A DNA stretch of 6,446 nt from contig JALXCX010000187.1 of NCBI GenBank assembly GCA_026990725.1, forward strand, positions 1-6,446. The letters are read 5' to 3'. Each line of letters opens with the position of its first letter. Position 1 is the stretch's first letter. Source of the stretch: Desulfobulbaceae bacterium. Lineage in GTDB: Bacteria; Desulfobacterota; Desulfobulbia; Desulfobulbales; Desulfobulbaceae. The translations under genes and the position numbers were made by a program. A model generated the notes under the pieces. The model made no database searches. It was not told the DNA's origin and saw only the letters and a program-made list of their open reading frames with translations. Below are positions 6,116 to 6,446 of this stretch, in pieces.

Positions 6116-6266
6116 TTGTTTTGGTTTATTTTTTTGTTTATCGTGGGTCGTTCAACATTTTTGAGACCTGTTTGGTTTGCGACGGGTTGTTTAAGAAGAT
6201 GCGTAACAGTTGAGAGTCATTTTTACCAGCCTGCTTTAAATATCTGTAGATGTCTGATCAGTACTG

Positions 6267-6300
6267 AATAACGACAAGTTATTATACTTTAACTAGAGTT
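6267..6300 (+). promoter_or_regulatory. Possible trpS promoter and leader region
   Basis: TATACT (6283-6288) is a good -10, but no convincing -35 lies 16-18 nt upstream. A small hairpin AATAAC/GTTATT (6267-6272 with 6278-6283, 5-nt loop) abuts the -10. The inverted repeat AACT-AG-AGTT (6291-6300) lies at the predicted transcription start. The heptamer ATAACGA occurs twice, at 6268-6274 and 6305-6311. The stretch from 6116 to 6266 holds nothing else I can support. Confidence 0.3.
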
Positions 6301-6315
6301 TTGCGATAACGAATT

Positions 6316-6446
6316 ATGAAACGTATACTTTCCGGCATCCAGCCTTCTGGCCAACTCCATATTGGCAATTATTTCGGCATGATGAAAACCATGATCGCCA
6401 ATATGGAATCATCTGATCTTCATGTATTTATTGTTGATCTTCATGC
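6316..6446 (+). CDS. trpS: Tryptophanyl-tRNA synthetase, N-terminal part (3' truncated by window)
   Basis: The first 43 codons are visible, from ATG 6316 to the window end. The start MKRILSGIQPSGQLHIGNYFG is typical for bacterial TrpRS: SGIQPSG, then the class I ATP-binding HIGN (the HIGH motif) within LHIGNYFG. It continues into the Rossmann fold with FIVDLHA, where most relatives have an F/Y-hydrophobic-x-DLHA sequence. The enzyme activates tryptophan with ATP and charges tRNA-Trp in the cytoplasm. Sequence directly before the ATG lacks a clear Shine-Dalgarno (the only purine run, TAGAG, is about 19 nt away), so initiation may be SD-weak. The start is nevertheless supported because the family motif begins immediately after it. 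It is separated from dnaK by a strong terminator and 200 nt and so is a separate unit. Confidence 0.95.
   Translation, partial: MKRILSGIQPSGQLHIGNYFGMMKTMIANMESSDLHVFIVDLH

Noticed and set aside
5906..6271. Plus-strand 121-aa open frame across the dnaK end with a hydrophobic C-terminal stretch
   Set aside because: It overlaps dnaK in another frame and crosses the strong terminator; the hydrophobic part is translated from the T run.
6283..6300. TTAACTAG resembling half of the E. coli trp operator just upstream of trpS
   Set aside because: Only one 8-nt half matches and the other half does not. TrpR is not expected in this group, so chance is likely.
1..6446. CRISPR array, tRNA or rRNA genes, insertion sequence, retroelement or diversity-generating system
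   Set aside because: No regularly spaced repeats, no cloverleaf-like tRNA sequence, no transposase or reverse transcriptase motif, and no template/variable repeat pair around pilY1 were visible.

Overview
The window looks like a chromosomal segment of a Gram-negative bacterium. Protein style (a PilY1 with deltaproteobacterial features, an aminotransferase subfamily I associate with sulfate-reducer-type genomes, DnaK ending in an acidic VVDADFEEVK-like tail) suggests Desulfobacterota, perhaps Desulfobulbales. That placement comes from recalled family resemblance, not from a search, and is only moderately sure. All genes are on the + strand. The window is cut at both ends: a pilY1-type gene enters from the left and trpS leaves on the right.

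Region 1 (1-1665) is the tail of a type IV pilus locus. It holds the C-terminal ~377 residues of a PilY1/PilC-like pilus-associated protein, then 25 nt later a small exported protein of unknown function (144 aa), then a strong intrinsic terminator. The two genes are probably co-transcribed, which makes the small protein a candidate partner of the pilus tip or minor-pilin complex.

Region 2 (about 1666-3210) is a single-gene unit: a class I/II PLP-dependent aminotransferase with all catalytic residues visible, its own Shine-Dalgarno, a weak candidate promoter and a 3' hairpin terminator. Its substrate cannot be read from sequence.

Region 3 (about 3211-6115) is a chaperone pair. grpE (GTG start) and dnaK are each preceded by a TTGACA-type promoter candidate, and dnaK is followed by a very strong terminator. 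GrpE is the nucleotide-exchange factor of DnaK, so the two act as one machine. No hrcA precedes them, no dnaJ follows, and I see no CIRCE operator. The roughly 160-nt grpE leader has a perfect 9-bp inverted repeat followed by T5, plus a near copy of its 3' arm just before the ribosome binding site. This could form alternative structures and is the most interesting non-coding signal here.

Region 4 (6116-6446) is a 200-nt AT-rich intergenic stretch followed by the first 43 codons of trpS (tryptophanyl-tRNA synthetase).

I did not find a clear new multi-gene system. The best leads are the grpE leader, the small exported protein behind pilY1, and the cysteine-bearing insertion in PilY1.
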